64,000 nt of DNA from Candidatus Zixiibacteriota bacterium (lineage in GTDB: Bacteria; Zixibacteria; MSB-5A5; GN15; FEB-12). The translations under genes and the position numbers were made by a program. Location of the stretch: positions 541,953 to 605,952 of the forward strand of contig JACZXB010000001.1 of assembly GCA_022571845.1 (NCBI GenBank). The letters are read 5' to 3'. Every line of letters starts with the position of its first letter. Position 1 is the stretch's first letter. A model generated the notes under the pieces. The model was not told where the DNA came from. It was given only the letters and a program-made list of their open reading frames with translations, and did not search any database. Shown piece after piece: positions 27,181-37,616 of the stretch.

Positions 27181-29319
27181 TCAGTGCTTCTTCTGACTTT
27201 TTTTACCCGGCCGGCCCTGCAGGAGCTTGATTTCATCACGAAACAGCACGGCTGTTTCAAAATCAAGGTTCTCGGCAGCTTTCATCATTGAACCCATAAG
27301 AAACGAAATCTTGCCGTCCCGGCTGAGATCGTCATAGTGCCCCGGTATTTCAAATTTCTTCTCTTTGGCTGTGCGAGTGTCGGCGAAACCGGTACTTTGC
27401 AATATTTCATCTCGAGTCTTAAAAATTGTCTCAGGGTTAATATTATGCTCTTTGTTATAGGCTGCCTGCTTTTCTCGGCGGCGGTCGGTTTCGTCGATAG
27501 CTTTTTTCATAGAGTCAGTAATTTTATCCGCATAAAAAATGACTTCACCATTCTTATTACGGGCGGCACGTCCGGCCGTCTGAATTAGCGCCCTGGCCGA
27601 GCGCAGGAATCCTTCTTTGTCAGCATCCATTACCGCCACAAGTGAAACTTCCGGCAAATCAAGCCCCTCCCTCAATAAATTAACTCCAATCAGCACGTCA
27701 AATTCCCCCAGCCGAAGATCCCGGATAATTTCAGTTCTTTCTATGGTAATAATTTCACTATGAAGATAGCGGACTCTGATTCCGGAACGGTCCAAGTAAT
27801 CGGCCAGGTCTTCGGCCATCTTTTTAGTCAAAGTAGTAACCAGCGTTCTCTCGCCTCGCTCCAGACGCAGCCTGACCTGCTCCATCAAATCATCGACCTG
27901 CGTAGAAAGAGGCAGGACTGTTATCTTCGGGTCTAATAGACCGGTCGGGCGGATTACCTGCTCTACCACTACCCCTTCGGACTGTTCAATCTCGTAATCA
28001 GCGGGAGTGGCCGAGACATAAATAACTTTTTTTATCATGCCGTCAAATTCGTCAAATTGCAAAGGCCGGTTATCAAGAGCCGAGGGCAGCCGGAAACCAT
28101 GTGCCACCAGCGTCTCTTTGCGGCTGCGGTCACCGGCGAACATGCCTCTCACTTGAGGAATTGACTGGTGCGATTCATCGATAAATGTCAGAAAATCATC
28201 CGGGAAAAAATCAATCAGAGTAGACGGCCGTTCTCCGGGCTGGCGCTCGGCCAGATGCCTTGAATAGTTTTCGATGCCGGCGCAGTAACCAATTTCTTTG
28301 AGCATTTCCAGATCGTAATTGGTGCGACTCTCTATTCGCTGGGCCTCCAGCAGCTTATCTTCAGAAATAAATCTATCGTGTGTTTCCTTCAGTTCGATTT
28401 CTATATTTTTGATAGCTCTCTCTAAAGCCTCGCGAGAAGTTATAAAATGCTTGGCCGGGTATACGGCAATCTTCTCTTTTTCGCAGATTATTTCGCCGGT
28501 CAATGGATCAATTTCTGTAATTCTTTCAAGTTCATCGCCAAAGAATTCCAGGCGTAGAGCCTTATCATAATAAGCCGGAATCAGTTCTATGGTATCCCCC
28601 CTGACCCGGAAATTGCCGCGGGTAAATTCTATCTCATTGCGGTTGTAGTGGGTAGCTATCAGTCTGTCGATTACGTCGTCGCGGTCTATCTGCTCTCCCC
28701 GACTCAGCATAACCATCTGCTTTTTATATTCTGATGGCGAGCCCAGCCCGTAAATGCAGGATACCGAGGCGACTATTATTACATCTTCGCGCTCCAAAAG
28801 CGATGCAGTTGCTCTAAGCCGCAGCCGGTCAATATCTTCGTTTATCTTAGTATCTTTCTCGATGTAAGTATCTGTTGTAGGCAGATAAGCCTCAGGCTGA
28901 TAATAGTCGTAATAGCTGATAAAGAATTCGACCGCATTTTCCGGGAAAAAGGCTTTGAATTCTCCATATAGCTGGGCGGCTAACGTTTTATTATGTGAAA
29001 TGACCAAAGTCGGCCGGCCGTAATTGGCTATCACATTGGCCATTGTAAAAGTCTTGCCGGAGCCGGTTACTCCCAATAATGTCTGCTTGCTACTGTCATG
29101 AGCAAGCCCCTGGCATAGTTCCCTGATGGCACTGGGCTGGTCGCCTTTGGGAGTCAGGCTGGCAGTAAGCCGGAATTTGGAGCCATTTTTTGAGTTCACT
29201 ACTGCCTGGCCGCTATTTGTAATTTGAAGGTAAGTATCAATTTTCTCATAAGTTAATATTTGGGATAAATAAGCAAAATTTTCAATCACAATCAACCGGA
29301 CCTGACTAAGTTTCAACAA
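27181..29319 (-). CDS. uvrB: Excinuclease ABC subunit B
   Basis: UvrB is the damage-verifying helicase of nucleotide excision repair. Visible features are Walker A GVTGSGKT, the beta-hairpin [12 protein letters not shown], motif [17 protein letters not shown] and QTAGRAARN in the helicase domain 2, and the C-terminal UVR coiled coil ([18 protein letters not shown]). The longest frame (712 residues) starts at a TTG and has about 50 residues ahead of the usual beginning ([11 protein letters not shown]). A GTG at 29197-29199 gives a family-typical 672 residues and is the more likely start. uvrA and uvrC are not in the window. Confidence 0.97.
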   Translation of the reverse strand: MLKLSQVRLIVIENFAYLSQILTYEKIDTYLQITNSGQAVVNSKNGSKFRLTASLTPKGDQPSAIRELCQGLAHDSSKQTLLGVTGSGKTFTMANVIANYGRPTLVISHNKTLAAQLYGEFKAFFPENAVEFFISYYDYYQPEAYLPTTDTYIEKDTKINEDIDRLRLRATASLLEREDVIIVASVSCIYGLGSPSEYKKQMVMLSRGEQIDRDDVIDRLIATHYNRNEIEFTRGNFRVRGDTIELIPAYYDKALRLEFFGDELERITEIDPLTGEIICEKEKIAVYPAKHFITSREALERAIKNIEIELKETHDRFISEDKLLEAQRIESRTNYDLEMLKEIGYCAGIENYSRHLAERQPGERPSTLIDFFPDDFLTFIDESHQSIPQVRGMFAGDRSRKETLVAHGFRLPSALDNRPLQFDEFDGMIKKVIYVSATPADYEIEQSEGVVVEQVIRPTGLLDPKITVLPLSTQVDDLMEQVRLRLERGERTLVTTLTKKMAEDLADYLDRSGIRVRYLHSEIITIERTEIIRDLRLGEFDVLIGVNLLREGLDLPEVSLVAVMDADKEGFLRSARALIQTAGRAARNKNGEVIFYADKITDSMKKAIDETDRRREKQAAYNKEHNINPETIFKTRDEILQSTGFADTRTAKEKKFEIPGHYDDLSRDGKISFLMGSMMKAAENLDFETAVLFRDEIKLLQGRPGKKSQKKH

Positions 29320-29409
29320 TGGAACCGGTTTAAGGCTCGGCAGTTTAATATTTTGACTAAAGATGCCATAAACGGGAAAAATTGTCTTGACTGAAGTTCT
29401 GATTCTATT

Positions 29410-29434
29410 AGCTTAGTTGGCTTAACTATAAGCT
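29410..29434 (+). promoter_or_regulatory. Hairpin in the rplU leader
   Basis: AGCTTA/TAAGCT plus inner GTT/AAC pair around ggctt, with a two-base bulge, 33 bp upstream of the rplU start. Ribosomal-protein leaders are often autoregulatory, but this is only a structural suggestion. Confidence 0.3.
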
Positions 29435-29466
29435 GACTAACAACTTTAGCATTTTCGGAGGATTAG

Positions 29467-29814
29467 ATGTACGCCGTATTTCAGATAGCTGGCAAACAGT
29501 TTCAAGTTGAGAAAGGAGACGTTTTGCGCGTCCCTCTGCTGGGCAAAGAAAAGGGCGCCAAGATAGAGATTACTGAAGTTCTTTTACTTAAAGACAAAGA
29601 CAAAGTCGAAATTGGCAATCCTTTTGTTGCCAGCGCCAAAGTCGTGGCCGTAGTTCAGGACCAGGGCAAAGACGACAAAGTAAGAATTTACAAATATAAA
29701 CGGCGCACCAAATACCGCCGCAGCCAGGGGCACCGTCAGGATTATACGGAAATAAAAATTAGCAAAATTGAAACAGCTGCCAAAAAAACAAAGAGTGAAG
29801 AAGTATCTGCTTAA
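29467..29814 (+). CDS. rplU: 50S ribosomal protein L21
   Basis: The 115-residue protein begins MYAVFQIAGKQFQVEKGD, the standard L21 N-terminus, and contains KYKRRTKYRRSQGHRQ, the rRNA-binding region. The last 10-12 residues are a small basic-acidic extension. GGAGG lies just upstream of the ATG. In most bacteria rpmA (L27) follows immediately; here the next gene is bamA, overlapping the rplU end by 20 bp. Confidence 0.96.
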   Translation: MYAVFQIAGKQFQVEKGDVLRVPLLGKEKGAKIEITEVLLLKDKDKVEIGNPFVASAKVVAVVQDQGKDDKVRIYKYKRRTKYRRSQGHRQDYTEIKISKIETAAKKTKSEEVSA

Positions 29815-32281
29815 GCGTTTGCTCTTTCTAACCAGTCTTATCCTGCTTGTCGCCTTGCTGGCGTCAACTCCTGCAGCTCAAACCACACCGGGTTACAATA
29901 TTGTTGAAGTAGTTGTCGAGGGAAACAAGATTGCTACTGCTTCTTTGATAACTGGTGTCGCTGCTTTAGAGCCGGGCATGTCCCTGGCGCCCAATTTAAT
30001 ATCAGACATTATCCGCCGTCTTTACAGGCTGGGTATTTTTTCAGACATTTCAATCGAAGCCGAACAAGTGACCGGCGGCCTGAAGGTTTTCATAGTGGTC
30101 GATGAACTCCCCCGTTTATCGGGCATAGAATTTTCTGGCAATAAGAAAATTAATTCTTCGGAATTGAAAGAAAGTCTTGGACTGGGAATCGGCGGTTATG
30201 TCTCACCCTACCTGACTCACCGCGGCCAGCAAAAGATAACTGAAATGTATGCTGACAAAGGTTATTTTCAGGCAGAGATAAAATCCACTCTCCAGTACAG
30301 CACAGATTCTAGCGAAGCAATCTTAAAGTATGAGATAGACGAAAAGTCTAAGGTCAAAGTCACAGAAGTCATAATATCCGGCTGCCAGCGAGTCGAGCCA
30401 AAACGGCTTGTCAATAAAATGCGAAACCGCAAGCGCGGCTTCTTAAAAAGCTCGGACTTTGCTCAGGAGAAATATGCAGAGGACAAAGAAAAGGTAATTG
30501 CAGAACTGCACAAACGTGGATTCACCGATGCCTACTTGATTTCTGATTCAATCTCAATTGACACCACCAGTAACCTGATGACCATTTATATCGATCTCTA
30601 CGAAGGTCCGCTGTACTACTTTGGCAAGCTGGAAATCAAAGGAACCGAAAAGCTGCCGAATGGCTATCTTTACAGCAAAATGAAGTTTAAAGAATCTGAC
30701 ATTTTTAATGCAGAAAAGTATCAGGAATCAATCGTAGAACTTTATACCGCCTATCAGGATATCGGCCATCTTCACATTCAGGTTATCGACGAAAAGAAAA
30801 CCCGCAATGATTCCATAATCGACGTTTCTTACGAAATTTCCGAAGGCTTGCCGTCGCTTATAAATCTGGTAAAAATAATCGGCAACACCAAGACGAAAGA
30901 TAAAGTTATCCGGCGCGAGATTTCTTCTTTGCCCGATCAAGTCTTTAACCGGACAAAGCTGATCAGATCGGTACGTGATGTAATGGCCCTCAACTACTTT
31001 GCTAATGCCATACCTGACTTAGTTGATTTGCCAAACGGCGATGTCGATGTAGTTTTCGATATTAAGGAAAAACAAACGGGCGAAATCATGGCAGGTGCTG
31101 GCTACAACAGCCAGGACAGATTAGTTGGTAATGTTGGCATGGCCATACCAAATTTCAGAGGCATAGGACAAAGGCTTTCTTTTAATATAGAGTTTGGCAG
31201 CCGCAGAAATTCATTTTCACTGTCTTTCACAGAACCCTGGCTTTTTGACCGCCCGACTCTGCTGGGCTCCGATATCTTCGCCTTAAACCGGAGGTGGTTC
31301 AGCGACTACACCGAAGGCAGGCGCGGAGGTTCTTTAAGACTCGGTCGCAGGCTGCGCTGGCCGGACAATTATTTCAGAGTGTTTGCAACCTACCGACTCG
31401 AAGAAACCCGATTCAATGATTTTGCTCAAAATTTTGTCGAAAGAAACTCCTACAAGACTATCGACCTTTACAGTTATACTGACACTCTCGGCAATCCGAC
31501 GCAGGAAACAATTGTCAAAATTGGTGATGCCTATCCGGGTTCTATTCTTCAATACAACGAAGTATGGAACGCCTCTTCGAGATTTTCTTTTACCGTCCGC
31601 CGGGATTCCAGAAATCTGCCTGAGTTCGCCACAGCAGGTGCGGATTTGTCCTACACTTTCTCTCAGAACGGAGGCTTTCTGGGTGGCTTCTGGGAATTTC
31701 AGAAGCACACCATAAGTATTGCCAAGTTTTTCCCCCTCATCGGTAAGTTGGCTCTGGCGGCAAGAGTTCAATACAATGTGATTACCTCTCCCCGGGGAGA
31801 TAACAGAATACTAATTTCAGAAAGATTTACACCTGGTGGAACAGCCTACGACGGGGTAGTAAGAGGCTATAGCGACGGCACTTTGACACCTGACTCAATA
31901 GTTACAAATTCAGACGTTACTAACTACTATACTGGTGAACCACCGAAAGATAGTGCTCAATTCGACAGTACCTTTGTCGCCGGAGGGTTTGAGACCAGAG
32001 TTCGCGGCAAATACATGCTGATTACAAATCTCGAGCTGCAGTTTCCATTGGTTGAAAGACAGATATATGCTCTGGCATTTTTTGATGCCGGAAATTCCTG
32101 GCTGCACAAAGACGACATCAAGCTGCCAAAGACTCTTTATAAAAGTTACGGATTCGGATTTAGAATAGCAGTGCCCGGAATCGGGACTATAGGGTTTGAC
32201 TTCGGCTACCCGCTGGACAATCTTGACGGGCAGGAAAAGAAATGGAGACCACATTTCCAGCTTGGCACAACTTTCAGATGA
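29795..32281 (+). CDS. bamA: Outer-membrane assembly factor BamA (Omp85)
   Basis: About 828 residues from the GTG at 29795, which gives a good signal peptide (YLLKRLLFLTSLILLVALLA, cleavage near PAAQ). A TTG at 29768, deeper inside rplU, is possible but would put nine charged residues first. Five POTRA domains occupy about residues 30-400 (YNIVEVVVEGN, LSGIEFSGNKKINSSEL and similar). The C-terminal 16-strand barrel runs to the end, with FDAGNSW near its last strands and a terminal phenylalanine-containing strand. BamA inserts beta-barrel proteins into the outer membrane, so the organism is diderm. It heads the block with Skp and LpxD. Confidence 0.95.
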   Translation: MKKYLLKRLLFLTSLILLVALLASTPAAQTTPGYNIVEVVVEGNKIATASLITGVAALEPGMSLAPNLISDIIRRLYRLGIFSDISIEAEQVTGGLKVFIVVDELPRLSGIEFSGNKKINSSELKESLGLGIGGYVSPYLTHRGQQKITEMYADKGYFQAEIKSTLQYSTDSSEAILKYEIDEKSKVKVTEVIISGCQRVEPKRLVNKMRNRKRGFLKSSDFAQEKYAEDKEKVIAELHKRGFTDAYLISDSISIDTTSNLMTIYIDLYEGPLYYFGKLEIKGTEKLPNGYLYSKMKFKESDIFNAEKYQESIVELYTAYQDIGHLHIQVIDEKKTRNDSIIDVSYEISEGLPSLINLVKIIGNTKTKDKVIRREISSLPDQVFNRTKLIRSVRDVMALNYFANAIPDLVDLPNGDVDVVFDIKEKQTGEIMAGAGYNSQDRLVGNVGMAIPNFRGIGQRLSFNIEFGSRRNSFSLSFTEPWLFDRPTLLGSDIFALNRRWFSDYTEGRRGGSLRLGRRLRWPDNYFRVFATYRLEETRFNDFAQNFVERNSYKTIDLYSYTDTLGNPTQETIVKIGDAYPGSILQYNEVWNASSRFSFTVRRDSRNLPEFATAGADLSYTFSQNGGFLGGFWEFQKHTISIAKFFPLIGKLALAARVQYNVITSPRGDNRILISERFTPGGTAYDGVVRGYSDGTLTPDSIVTNSDVTNYYTGEPPKDSAQFDSTFVAGGFETRVRGKYMLITNLELQFPLVERQIYALAFFDAGNSWLHKDDIKLPKTLYKSYGFGFRIAVPGIGTIGFDFGYPLDNLDGQEKKWRPHFQLGTTFR

Positions 32282-32307
32282 TAATTGATTTTCAAATGGA
32301 GAATAGT

Positions 32308-32847
32308 ATGAGGAAAGAAAAAAGATTCTTACTGGTTTTGCTTCTGGGGCTGATGCTTCTGCCTCTTATGGCTGACAGTCTGTCAGCACAGGGGATGAAG
32401 GTTGGGTACGTCCGTGACGAACGCATTCAAAAGGAGTTCAAGACATGGGCCAAAGCAAAAGAGCAACTTGAGATCGAATTCAAAGCTTGGGAAGATGAAG
32501 GTCTGGCCAAACAGCAGGAACTCGCAGAACTGATGGATGAATATGAAAAACAAAAACTAATCCTCTCTGATGAAAAGAAGCAAGAAAAAGAAGCAGCTTT
32601 CAATGCCAAGAAAGATGCACTTGATGCATTTACCAGGCAGATCTTCGGTCCCAACGGTAAGGCCGAAAGAAGACAAATCCAGCTTTTGGAACCGATAAAC
32701 GTGAGCGTAACCAATGCTATCGAAGCTGTAGCGGTTGAAGGTAACTATGACGTCATATTCACAATGCAGAGTGGACTGGCCTATATCAAAGAAGAGTTTG
32801 ACGTTACAGACAAGGTAATCAAATACCTTGAAGACAACCCGGAATAA
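32308..32847 (+). CDS. OmpH/Skp family periplasmic chaperone
   Basis: The 179-residue protein starts at ATG 32308 (GGAG eight bases upstream), giving a signal peptide ([23 protein letters not shown]). Longer in-frame starts upstream lie inside bamA and would bury the signal. The mature part begins [11 protein letters not shown], typical for Skp/OmpH. A long Lys/Glu-rich coiled tentacle follows ([20 protein letters not shown]), then the conserved tail [15 protein letters not shown]. It escorts unfolded outer-membrane proteins through the periplasm. The bamA-skp-lpxD order is the common one. Confidence 0.92.
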   Translation: MRKEKRFLLVLLLGLMLLPLMADSLSAQGMKVGYVRDERIQKEFKTWAKAKEQLEIEFKAWEDEGLAKQQELAELMDEYEKQKLILSDEKKQEKEAAFNAKKDALDAFTRQIFGPNGKAERRQIQLLEPINVSVTNAIEAVAVEGNYDVIFTMQSGLAYIKEEFDVTDKVIKYLEDNPE

Positions 32848-33877
32848 TGTCAGCCTGACAACCGCTCAGCTTGCTGAAAAAATAGGCGCAAGACTTGAGG
32901 GTGACAAGACGCTTTTGATTTGCGGCGCTGCCCCTGTTGAAACGGCAGAGCCAAATCAAATAAGTTTTGTAGCCAATAGTTTGTATGAAAAGCACCTCTC
33001 TTTTTCAAAGGCAGGTGCCGTTGTCTTAAATAACGAAATGGACAGCCAGGGCAAGACTGTTCTGCGCCATCCCGACCCTTATCTGGCCTTTGCCAGGATT
33101 CTTGATCTTTTGTACCCGAATGACCAAACCGGCGCCACCGGTATTCACCAAAGCGCGATTGTTGATGAGTCAGCAGAAGTAGCTAAAGAGGCAGCTATCG
33201 GACCTCATTGCCATGTGGAGTCTGACGCCTCAGTTGGTGAAGGCTCCCGTCTTATGACTTCAGTCTATCTCGGTAAAAACGCTTCGGTAGGCAAAAACTG
33301 CCTTATCTACCCCGGGGTTGTTATCATGAACGATTGCAGGATAGGAAACAACGTCATCATACATTCTTCGACTGTCATAGGCTCTGACGGATTTGGCTAT
33401 ACCCCATCTGAAACAGGGATTAAGAAAATTAAGCAGGTCGGCCGGGTTGAGATAGAAGATGATGTTGAAATAGGCTCCAATGTTTCAATCGACCGAGGTG
33501 CTCTTGGAGCGACCAAAATTGGACGCGGAACCAAGATTGATAATCTGGTCCAGATAGCTCACAATGTTCAGATAGGACAAAACTGTTTTATCGTTTCACA
33601 GGTTGGCATATCAGGATCTACTATAATAGGAAATAATGTAACCCTGGCCGGGCAGGTTGGCGTCAGAGGACACATTTCTATAGGAGAAGGCGCTACAGTA
33701 GGGGGACAGTCTGGCGTCACCAAATCTATCCCCGCCGGCGATAAAATATATTTTGGCTGCCCCGCCAGAGAGATGAGAAGCGTTATGAAAAAAGAAGCTT
33801 CTTTGTCGAAAGTTCCCGATCTAATTAAGCGGGTCAGAGAGCTCGAAAAAAAATTAAAAGACAAATCAGGTCGATAA
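32828..33877 (+). CDS. lpxD: UDP-3-O-acylglucosamine N-acyltransferase
   Basis: The 349-residue enzyme adds the N-linked acyl chain in lipid A synthesis. It has the N-terminal uridine-binding domain (residues 1-100, with [14 protein letters not shown]). A long left-handed hexapeptide-repeat helix follows, including [13 protein letters not shown], the catalytic-region [14 protein letters not shown] (His in AHN) and the tail [10 protein letters not shown]. The start is TTG at 32828, overlapping the skp end by 20 bp. No good ribosome site is seen, so coupling is likely. Its presence implies LPS or a related lipid A. The 3' end overlaps a convergent gene by 12 bp. Confidence 0.95.
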   Translation: MKTTRNNVSLTTAQLAEKIGARLEGDKTLLICGAAPVETAEPNQISFVANSLYEKHLSFSKAGAVVLNNEMDSQGKTVLRHPDPYLAFARILDLLYPNDQTGATGIHQSAIVDESAEVAKEAAIGPHCHVESDASVGEGSRLMTSVYLGKNASVGKNCLIYPGVVIMNDCRIGNNVIIHSSTVIGSDGFGYTPSETGIKKIKQVGRVEIEDDVEIGSNVSIDRGALGATKIGRGTKIDNLVQIAHNVQIGQNCFIVSQVGISGSTIIGNNVTLAGQVGVRGHISIGEGATVGGQSGVTKSIPAGDKIYFGCPAREMRSVMKKEASLSKVPDLIKRVRELEKKLKDKSGR

Positions 33878-34441
33878 CTGATCTTCTATCTTGGAGGCTC
33901 TTTTCCAGTTTTCTTCCATCTGATCAACAGCCTGCAGTACAATAGTAAAATCTCCTTTTTTGGCTGACATTCTGATAGTTTCAGCCAGATCCCACTGCTT
34001 GTGGTTTATCGCTTTCAGCTGAGAAACTCTACTGGCCAGATGGTCAACTGCATCATTAAGAGTATGCGCTACTTTGGCAGCCTGTCCCCGCCCGGCAGGA
34101 ATTTTTGAGCAAAGGTCACCTTTGGCCAAAAGCTCCAGGCGGTTGTGGACCTGGGCCTGGACGGAAAGAATCTTAAAGAATGGAATAATTGTATTTATCG
34201 ACGAGGCCGTTATGGCTGCGATGACGGCTGATATCAAATAAGGCATGACAGATGTTGTCAGCAGCTCTATTTGCCCCATGACATCTATAATACCGTCGTT
34301 GGAAAAAAGTCCATTGAAATAAGCTATCACAGCAGCTGAAAGAGTAACCGCCGAAAAGCCAAGAATTCCTATGGTTCTAAAAAGCGCCCTTGTCTCTATG
34401 GGCATTTTACCTGAAATGGCTTGAGCCAATCCTATAGACAT
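33866..34441 (-). CDS. Uncharacterised two-helix membrane protein with HAMP-like region
   Basis: The 191-residue protein has AAGGAG seven bases before its ATG. It has two hydrophobic helices, at about 27-45 ([16 protein letters not shown]) and 67-85 ([18 protein letters not shown]). A cytoplasmic helical part follows ([29 protein letters not shown] in two pieces), which resembles the HAMP linker of signalling proteins. No kinase, methyl-accepting or cyclase domain follows, so it looks like a truncated or minimal sensor-like protein. I recognise no named family. It is followed by lpxD on the opposite strand with a short tail-to-tail overlap. Confidence 0.65.
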   Translation of the reverse strand: MSIGLAQAISGKMPIETRALFRTIGILGFSAVTLSAAVIAYFNGLFSNDGIIDVMGQIELLTTSVMPYLISAVIAAITASSINTIIPFFKILSVQAQVHNRLELLAKGDLCSKIPAGRGQAAKVAHTLNDAVDHLASRVSQLKAINHKQWDLAETIRMSAKKGDFTIVLQAVDQMEENWKRASKIEDQLST

Positions 34442-34570
34442 TAGTCATCTCCTTAAATAAAAAAATTCAATAAAATCAGGCGTTTACCCGCCTATTAGAT
34501 ATAAAATCGGAATTTGAGACCCGAAAAATTAGATTAATCTTTGCAACGGCCTGTTCAATTTTTGAACAGC

Positions 34571-34601
34571 AAAAAGCCCCCTTATAAGGCACAAGGGGGC
34601 T
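34571..34601 (-). terminator. Rho-independent terminator of ssb
   Basis: AGCCCCCTT and AAGGGGGCT form a perfect 9-bp GC-rich stem with a nine-base loop. A T run follows on the minus strand. It lies 23 bp past the ssb stop. Confidence 0.88.
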
Positions 34602-34623
34602 AGATCTCTGTTGCTTGTCAATT

Positions 34624-35055
34624 TTAGAACGGCAGGTCGTCGTCGGATTGACCGGAACCAGCATCAGGAGCCGTTTCAGCAGTCGATTCAGCCGCTGCTG
34701 TTTCTCCGCCGCCATTGCCGGAAGAACCCTTGCTACCAATAAAGCTGAATTGCTGAACGACAACTTCAGAAACATATTTCTTGTTCCCCTCTTTATCCTC
34801 GTAAGAACGATTGGCTATCCTGCCTTCGATATACACCTGTTGGCCCTTTGCCAAGTACTCTTTCATCGTTTCAGCCTGCTTGCCCCAGGCTACGATGTTG
34901 TGCCAGGTAGTGTTCTCCTGTTTCTGACCGTCCTGAGAAGTCCAGCGCTCATTTGTGGCCAGAGAAAATGTCGCGACCGCCTTGCCCGATGGGGTATAAC
35001 GTAAATCGGGATCTTTACCAAGGTTGCCCAGTAGAATTACTTTGTTTACACTCAT
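34624..35055 (-). CDS. ssb: Single-stranded DNA-binding protein
   Basis: The 143-residue protein has an N-terminal OB fold (VNKVILLGNLGKDPDLRYTP; TTWHNIVAWGKQAE; GQQVYIEGRIANRSYEDKEG). A Gly/Ala/Ser-rich flexible linker and the acidic tip SDDDLPF follow, the last recruiting repair and replication partners. GAGG precedes the ATG by a normal distance. The gene is monocistronic, with its own terminator. Confidence 0.96.
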   Translation of the reverse strand: MSVNKVILLGNLGKDPDLRYTPSGKAVATFSLATNERWTSQDGQKQENTTWHNIVAWGKQAETMKEYLAKGQQVYIEGRIANRSYEDKEGNKKYVSEVVVQQFSFIGSKGSSGNGGGETAAAESTAETAPDAGSGQSDDDLPF

Positions 35056-35127
35056 AACTAACCTCTTTTAAATATGTGAACCTATAATATGAGGGAAATC
35101 CTGGCTTCTGGCAACCCCATAATTCAC

Positions 35128-35156
35128 TTGAATCAAAACTTGTGATATCATATAGT
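35128..35156 (+). promoter_or_regulatory. Candidate sigma70-type promoter of nadE
   Basis: TTGAAT at 35128-35133 and TATAGT at 35151-35156 are separated by 17 bp. Transcription would start near 35163, only about five bases before the ATG at 35168, giving a nearly leaderless message. It also argues against the TTG at 35156 as the translation start. Confidence 0.45.
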
Positions 35157-35167
35157 TGGCAATCATC

Positions 35168-35992
35168 ATGAACGAAGCTAAAAAGCAAAATATAATCGAT
35201 CTGGAAACGGCCAGAACCACCATTAGACGCTTCATTAAAGGGAAGCTTTTGCAGGCTGGTTCAAAGGGCTATGTGCTGGGACTTTCAGGCGGAGTTGACT
35301 CTTCGCTGGCAGCAGCTCTGGCCGTCGAAGCTGTTGGACCTGAAAAAGTTCTGGGCGTTTTGATGCCTTATAAGACTTCCTCAGAAAGCTCGATAACCGA
35401 CGCTGAACTCTTAGCTAAGCATCTGGGAATAGAGCACCGCCAGGTTGATATATCAGCAATGGTCGACGCTTACTTTTCCAATATTGATGATTCACTGAAA
35501 ATCCGTGCCGGCAACAAAATGGCCAGAGAGCGGATGGCGATCCTCTTTGATATCGCACAAGAAACCGGTCGCTTGGTTCTTGGAACCGGTAATCGGACTG
35601 AGTCTTGCTTAGGTTACACTACCTGGTATGGAGATTCTGCCTGTTCAATAAATCCTGTCGGAGAATTATACAAAACCGAAATCCGGGCGATGGCTGAACT
35701 GGTCGGTCTGCCGGAGCAAATCATAACCAAGATTCCATCAGCCGATCTTTGGGTGGGTCAGACCGACGAAGATGAAATAGGCGTGACTTATGACACCATT
35801 GATAAAATATTGAAAAGAATTGTGGATGAAGATTTTTTATCTATCTCATTGCTGGTTAAAGATGGCTTCGACAGCCGAGATATAAGCCGGGTTGTCTCGC
35901 TTTTAAATCTAAATTCGTTTAAGCGCCGCCAGCCCGACGTGGCTCCTTTGGGACGCGGCTTAGTACCTGATTACATCGAGCTTTCAGAGTAA
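35168..35992 (+). CDS. nadE: NAD+ synthase (ammonia-type)
   Basis: About 274 residues from the ATG at 35168. The PP-loop SGGVDSSLAAAL (near residue 40) activates nicotinate-adenine dinucleotide as the adenylate. The conserved GTGNRTESCLGYTTWYGD and PSADLWVGQTDE complete the family signature. No N-terminal nitrilase domain is fused, so it uses ammonia or a separate glutaminase. It starts a plus-strand run with rsmI, a PAP2 gene and lgt, all overlapping or nearly so. Confidence 0.95.
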   Translation: MNEAKKQNIIDLETARTTIRRFIKGKLLQAGSKGYVLGLSGGVDSSLAAALAVEAVGPEKVLGVLMPYKTSSESSITDAELLAKHLGIEHRQVDISAMVDAYFSNIDDSLKIRAGNKMARERMAILFDIAQETGRLVLGTGNRTESCLGYTTWYGDSACSINPVGELYKTEIRAMAELVGLPEQIITKIPSADLWVGQTDEDEIGVTYDTIDKILKRIVDEDFLSISLLVKDGFDSRDISRVVSLLNLNSFKRRQPDVAPLGRGLVPDYIELSE

Positions 35993-35995
35993 GTA

Positions 35996-36718
35996 ATGCA
36001 TTCCAAAGGAATTCTTTATTTAGTACCAACTCCGATTGGAAATCTCGAGGATATCACAATCCGGGCGATGAAAATTTTGGGCGAAGTTGACATCATCGCC
36101 TGCGAGGATACCCGCCGCACCGGACAGCTGCTGAGCAAGCTTCAGATTAAAAAGAAGAAGTTTATCAGCTACCATGATTTTAATGAAAGCGGCAGAGCGG
36201 ACCAGCTGCTTAATAGTCTAAACCAAGGACAATCTGTGGCGGTAGTGACCGATGCCGGCTCTCCCGGAATTTCAGACCCGGGCTATCGAATTGTACGAAC
36301 TGCCATTGAACATGATATTGAAATTGTACCGCTGCCGGGACCAAGCAGCGTCATTCCTGCCCTGACGGCGTCGGGACTGCCGACTAACCGCTTCTTTTTT
36401 GAGGGCTACCTGTCGCACAAGTCTTCCGGGCGAAAAAAAAAGCTGGAAGAAATAAGAGAACTCTCTCACACGTTAATATTTTTTGAATCGCCACACAGGC
36501 TTATAAAATCATTAAACGATATGCACGAAATTTTGGGTGACCGCCGAGCTTGTGTTGCCCGGGAAATGACCAAAATACATGAACAGTTTGTACGGGGTAA
36601 AATTTCTGAAATCTTAGAAAAATTTTCAAACCTGACAATTAAAGGTGAGATAATTATTGTTGTTGAAGGAAAGATTGAGCTAAAAGGTTCGAAAAAGAAA
36701 AATGACTTTGGTAAATAA
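35996..36718 (+). CDS. rsmI: 16S rRNA (cytidine-1402-2'-O)-methyltransferase
   Basis: The 240-residue enzyme of the tetrapyrrole-methylase fold starts GILYLVPTPIGNLEDITIRA and has CEDTRRTGQLL and VTDAGSPGISDPG, the RsmI SAM-binding and substrate motifs. It methylates C1402 of 16S rRNA at the P site. Length is a little short because the C-terminal accessory domain of E. coli RsmI is missing. It begins three bases after nadE and overlaps the next gene by 17 bp. Confidence 0.95.
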   Translation: MHSKGILYLVPTPIGNLEDITIRAMKILGEVDIIACEDTRRTGQLLSKLQIKKKKFISYHDFNESGRADQLLNSLNQGQSVAVVTDAGSPGISDPGYRIVRTAIEHDIEIVPLPGPSSVIPALTASGLPTNRFFFEGYLSHKSSGRKKKLEEIRELSHTLIFFESPHRLIKSLNDMHEILGDRRACVAREMTKIHEQFVRGKISEILEKFSNLTIKGEIIIVVEGKIELKGSKKKNDFGK

Positions 36719-37616
36719 ATTCTATCCCTTCGATAAAATTATAATCATCTATGCCCTTTTGATGGTCCTCATAATCATCACCTTCGGACGACCTCTGACA
36801 GATTATACTGATGAGATATTATTGTACTTGCTGGCAGCAGCTGTCTCTTTTCTGATAGCAATGTTTGTAGATGAGTCAAAAGGGCGCTGGGCTATGCTGG
36901 TCAGGCTGATATATAGCGGTGTTTTATTCGCTTTTTTTTACAGGATTACCAGCGGAACTATGTTTCTGCTCTTTGATCGGTTTTTGGATTATCAAATAGT
37001 CGGTCTGGAGCAAGCTATCTATGGAGTAAGCCTGACATTATACATTGATGAACATCTGCTGACACCGGTTGTGACCGAAATCTTATCTTTCAGTTATTTC
37101 TGCTACTATCCCATGGTTCCGGTATTCATGTTTACCCTGTTTTTTAAGAGAGATTACGATATTCTCAAACATTTTTTGGCAGCAGCATCTCTGACCTATT
37201 TCGTTTCTTATCTGCTTTTCTTTTTATATCCGGTCGAAGGACCGCGCTGGCATTTTGCCGGACAATATCTGAATCAAATCGACGGCTACTTCTTTCGCTA
37301 TCTGGTAGAAGTTGTAATCGATAACAGCGCTGTCAGAGGCGGCTGCATGCCCTCATCACATACCGGAATCGCTATTTTGATAATGATGTACTGTTTCAAA
37401 CATTACCCGCTCTGGGGACGAATCCTGCTGCCGATTGTAATCGGACTCTCTTTAGGAACTATTTGGGGGCGGTTTCATTATGTAAGCGATGTTTATGTTG
37501 GCGCGGCCATAGCGATAGCCGCTTATTACTTAGTGCAAAAAAAATATCCGGCCTGGACTGCTGACGAGTATAAGTTGTTGAACGAACAAAAACTGAAAGC
37601 TGATTATGTGTCCTGA
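36702..37616 (+). CDS. PAP2-superfamily membrane phosphatase or phosphotransferase
   Basis: The 304-residue protein has about six membrane helices. It carries the phosphatase motifs GGCMPSSHTG (near residue 213, catalytic His) and GRFHYVSDVYVGAAIA (near 258, nucleophile His). A long N-terminal set of helices and the FFFLYPVEGPRW-like region suggest the inositolphosphotransferase (Aur1/Ipt1-like) branch rather than simple undecaprenyl-diphosphatase. The substrate is probably a lipid phosphate. It overlaps both rsmI and lgt, so expression is coupled to lipoprotein modification. Confidence 0.85.
   Translation: MTLVNKFYPFDKIIIIYALLMVLIIITFGRPLTDYTDEILLYLLAAAVSFLIAMFVDESKGRWAMLVRLIYSGVLFAFFYRITSGTMFLLFDRFLDYQIVGLEQAIYGVSLTLYIDEHLLTPVVTEILSFSYFCYYPMVPVFMFTLFFKRDYDILKHFLAAASLTYFVSYLLFFLYPVEGPRWHFAGQYLNQIDGYFFRYLVEVVIDNSAVRGGCMPSSHTGIAILIMMYCFKHYPLWGRILLPIVIGLSLGTIWGRFHYVSDVYVGAAIAIAAYYLVQKKYPAWTADEYKLLNEQKLKADYVS

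Noticed and set aside
35156-35167. TTG at 35156 as the nadE start
   Set aside because: It would overlap the -10 element of the best promoter candidate; ATG at 35168 fits family length.
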